From assembly GCA_021784895.1 (NCBI GenBank), contig JAJYHG010000165.1:1-42456 (forward strand): 42,456 bases of DNA, written 5' to 3'. The stretch's first letter is position 1, and every line of letters begins with the position of its first letter. Made by a program: the position numbers and the translations under genes. Source of the DNA: Actinomycetes bacterium. GTDB lineage: Bacteria > Actinomycetota > Thermoleophilia > Solirubrobacterales > Solirubrobacteraceae. Positions 42,404-42,456 of the stretch are shown piece after piece. The notes under the pieces are model-generated. The model saw only the letters and a program-made list of their open reading frames with translations. It ran no database searches and was not told the DNA's origin.

Positions 42404-42456
42404 CTGGTTCCGTTTCCGTCGTGCTCAAAGCGACCAAGGCAGGCCGGGCCGCTCGA

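Noticed and set aside
42404-42456. 3' end of a dnaG-like gene upstream of rpoD
   Set aside because: Only 53 bases remain. A TGA is present, but no residues there can be tied to primase.

Overview
The window is a contiguous stretch of very GC-rich bacterial chromosome. It is densely packed and has many GTG/TTG starts and 1-14 base gene overlaps. Gene content points to an actinobacterium with an aerobic, fatty-acid-oxidising heterotrophic lifestyle: two GET3/ArsA-like ATPases in tandem, an LCP cell-wall protein, an HxlR regulator, an ETF/ETF-QO chain, a primary sigma factor with a short N-terminus, and DUF559 and YbjQ proteins. The flavour of the proteins suggests class Thermoleophilia (Solirubrobacterales-like), but that placement is inference. 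I see no rRNA, tRNA, CRISPR array, insertion sequence or prophage. No gene-free stretch exceeds about 250 bases.

Layout. 1-1.15 kb: 3' part of a secreted GH26-like glycosidase. 1.2-5.5 kb (minus): a WecA/TagO-type glycolipid initiator, a Ca2+/H+ antiporter, a DHA2-type drug exporter and a MerR regulator, joined by GTGA overlaps in two places. 5.6-7.5 kb: a TetR regulator divergent from a cytochrome P450, with a clear promoter and operator-like site between them. 7.8-11.8 kb (minus): the housekeeping run rpmE-prfA-prmC-tsaC-glyA. 11.9-20.4 kb: a fatty-acid/propionate oxidation block with etfB-etfA-ETF-QO, a thiolase-HAD-B12-domain operon, an acyl-CoA dehydrogenase and MeaB. Acyl-CoA dehydrogenase would pass electrons to EtfAB, then ETF-QO, then quinone. 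Thiolase closes the cycle, and the B12 domain with MeaB serves methylmalonyl-CoA mutase, whose large subunit is not here.

20.4-30 kb: small mixed units. These are a hexapeptide acyltransferase and MFS protein, RNase HI, two neighbouring proteins each with two YbjQ-like domains, a YaaA homologue, a PAP2 phosphatase, a GRAM-like protein, a secreted CAP-like protein with an Arg-rich tail, two divergent methyltransferases, and a Lon N-domain protein. 30-34.6 kb (minus): an unusual three-TM LCP/LytR_C protein, then parA coupled to an FtsZ with a ~146-residue N-terminal extension. 34.7-37.9 kb (plus): two ArsA/GET3-like ATPases and MoeA, all overlapping. 37.9-42.4 kb (minus): two unrecognised proteins, an HxlR regulator, a wHTH-DUF559 protein and the primary sigma factor.

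The most noteworthy points are the extended FtsZ tied to parA, the LCP/LytR_C topology, the four YbjQ-like domains in two genes, an ETF-QO lacking one expected Fe-S cysteine, a family of ACAAACTG/CAGTTTGT hairpins at convergent gene ends, and a probable leaderless 10-residue leader peptide overlapping the P450 start.
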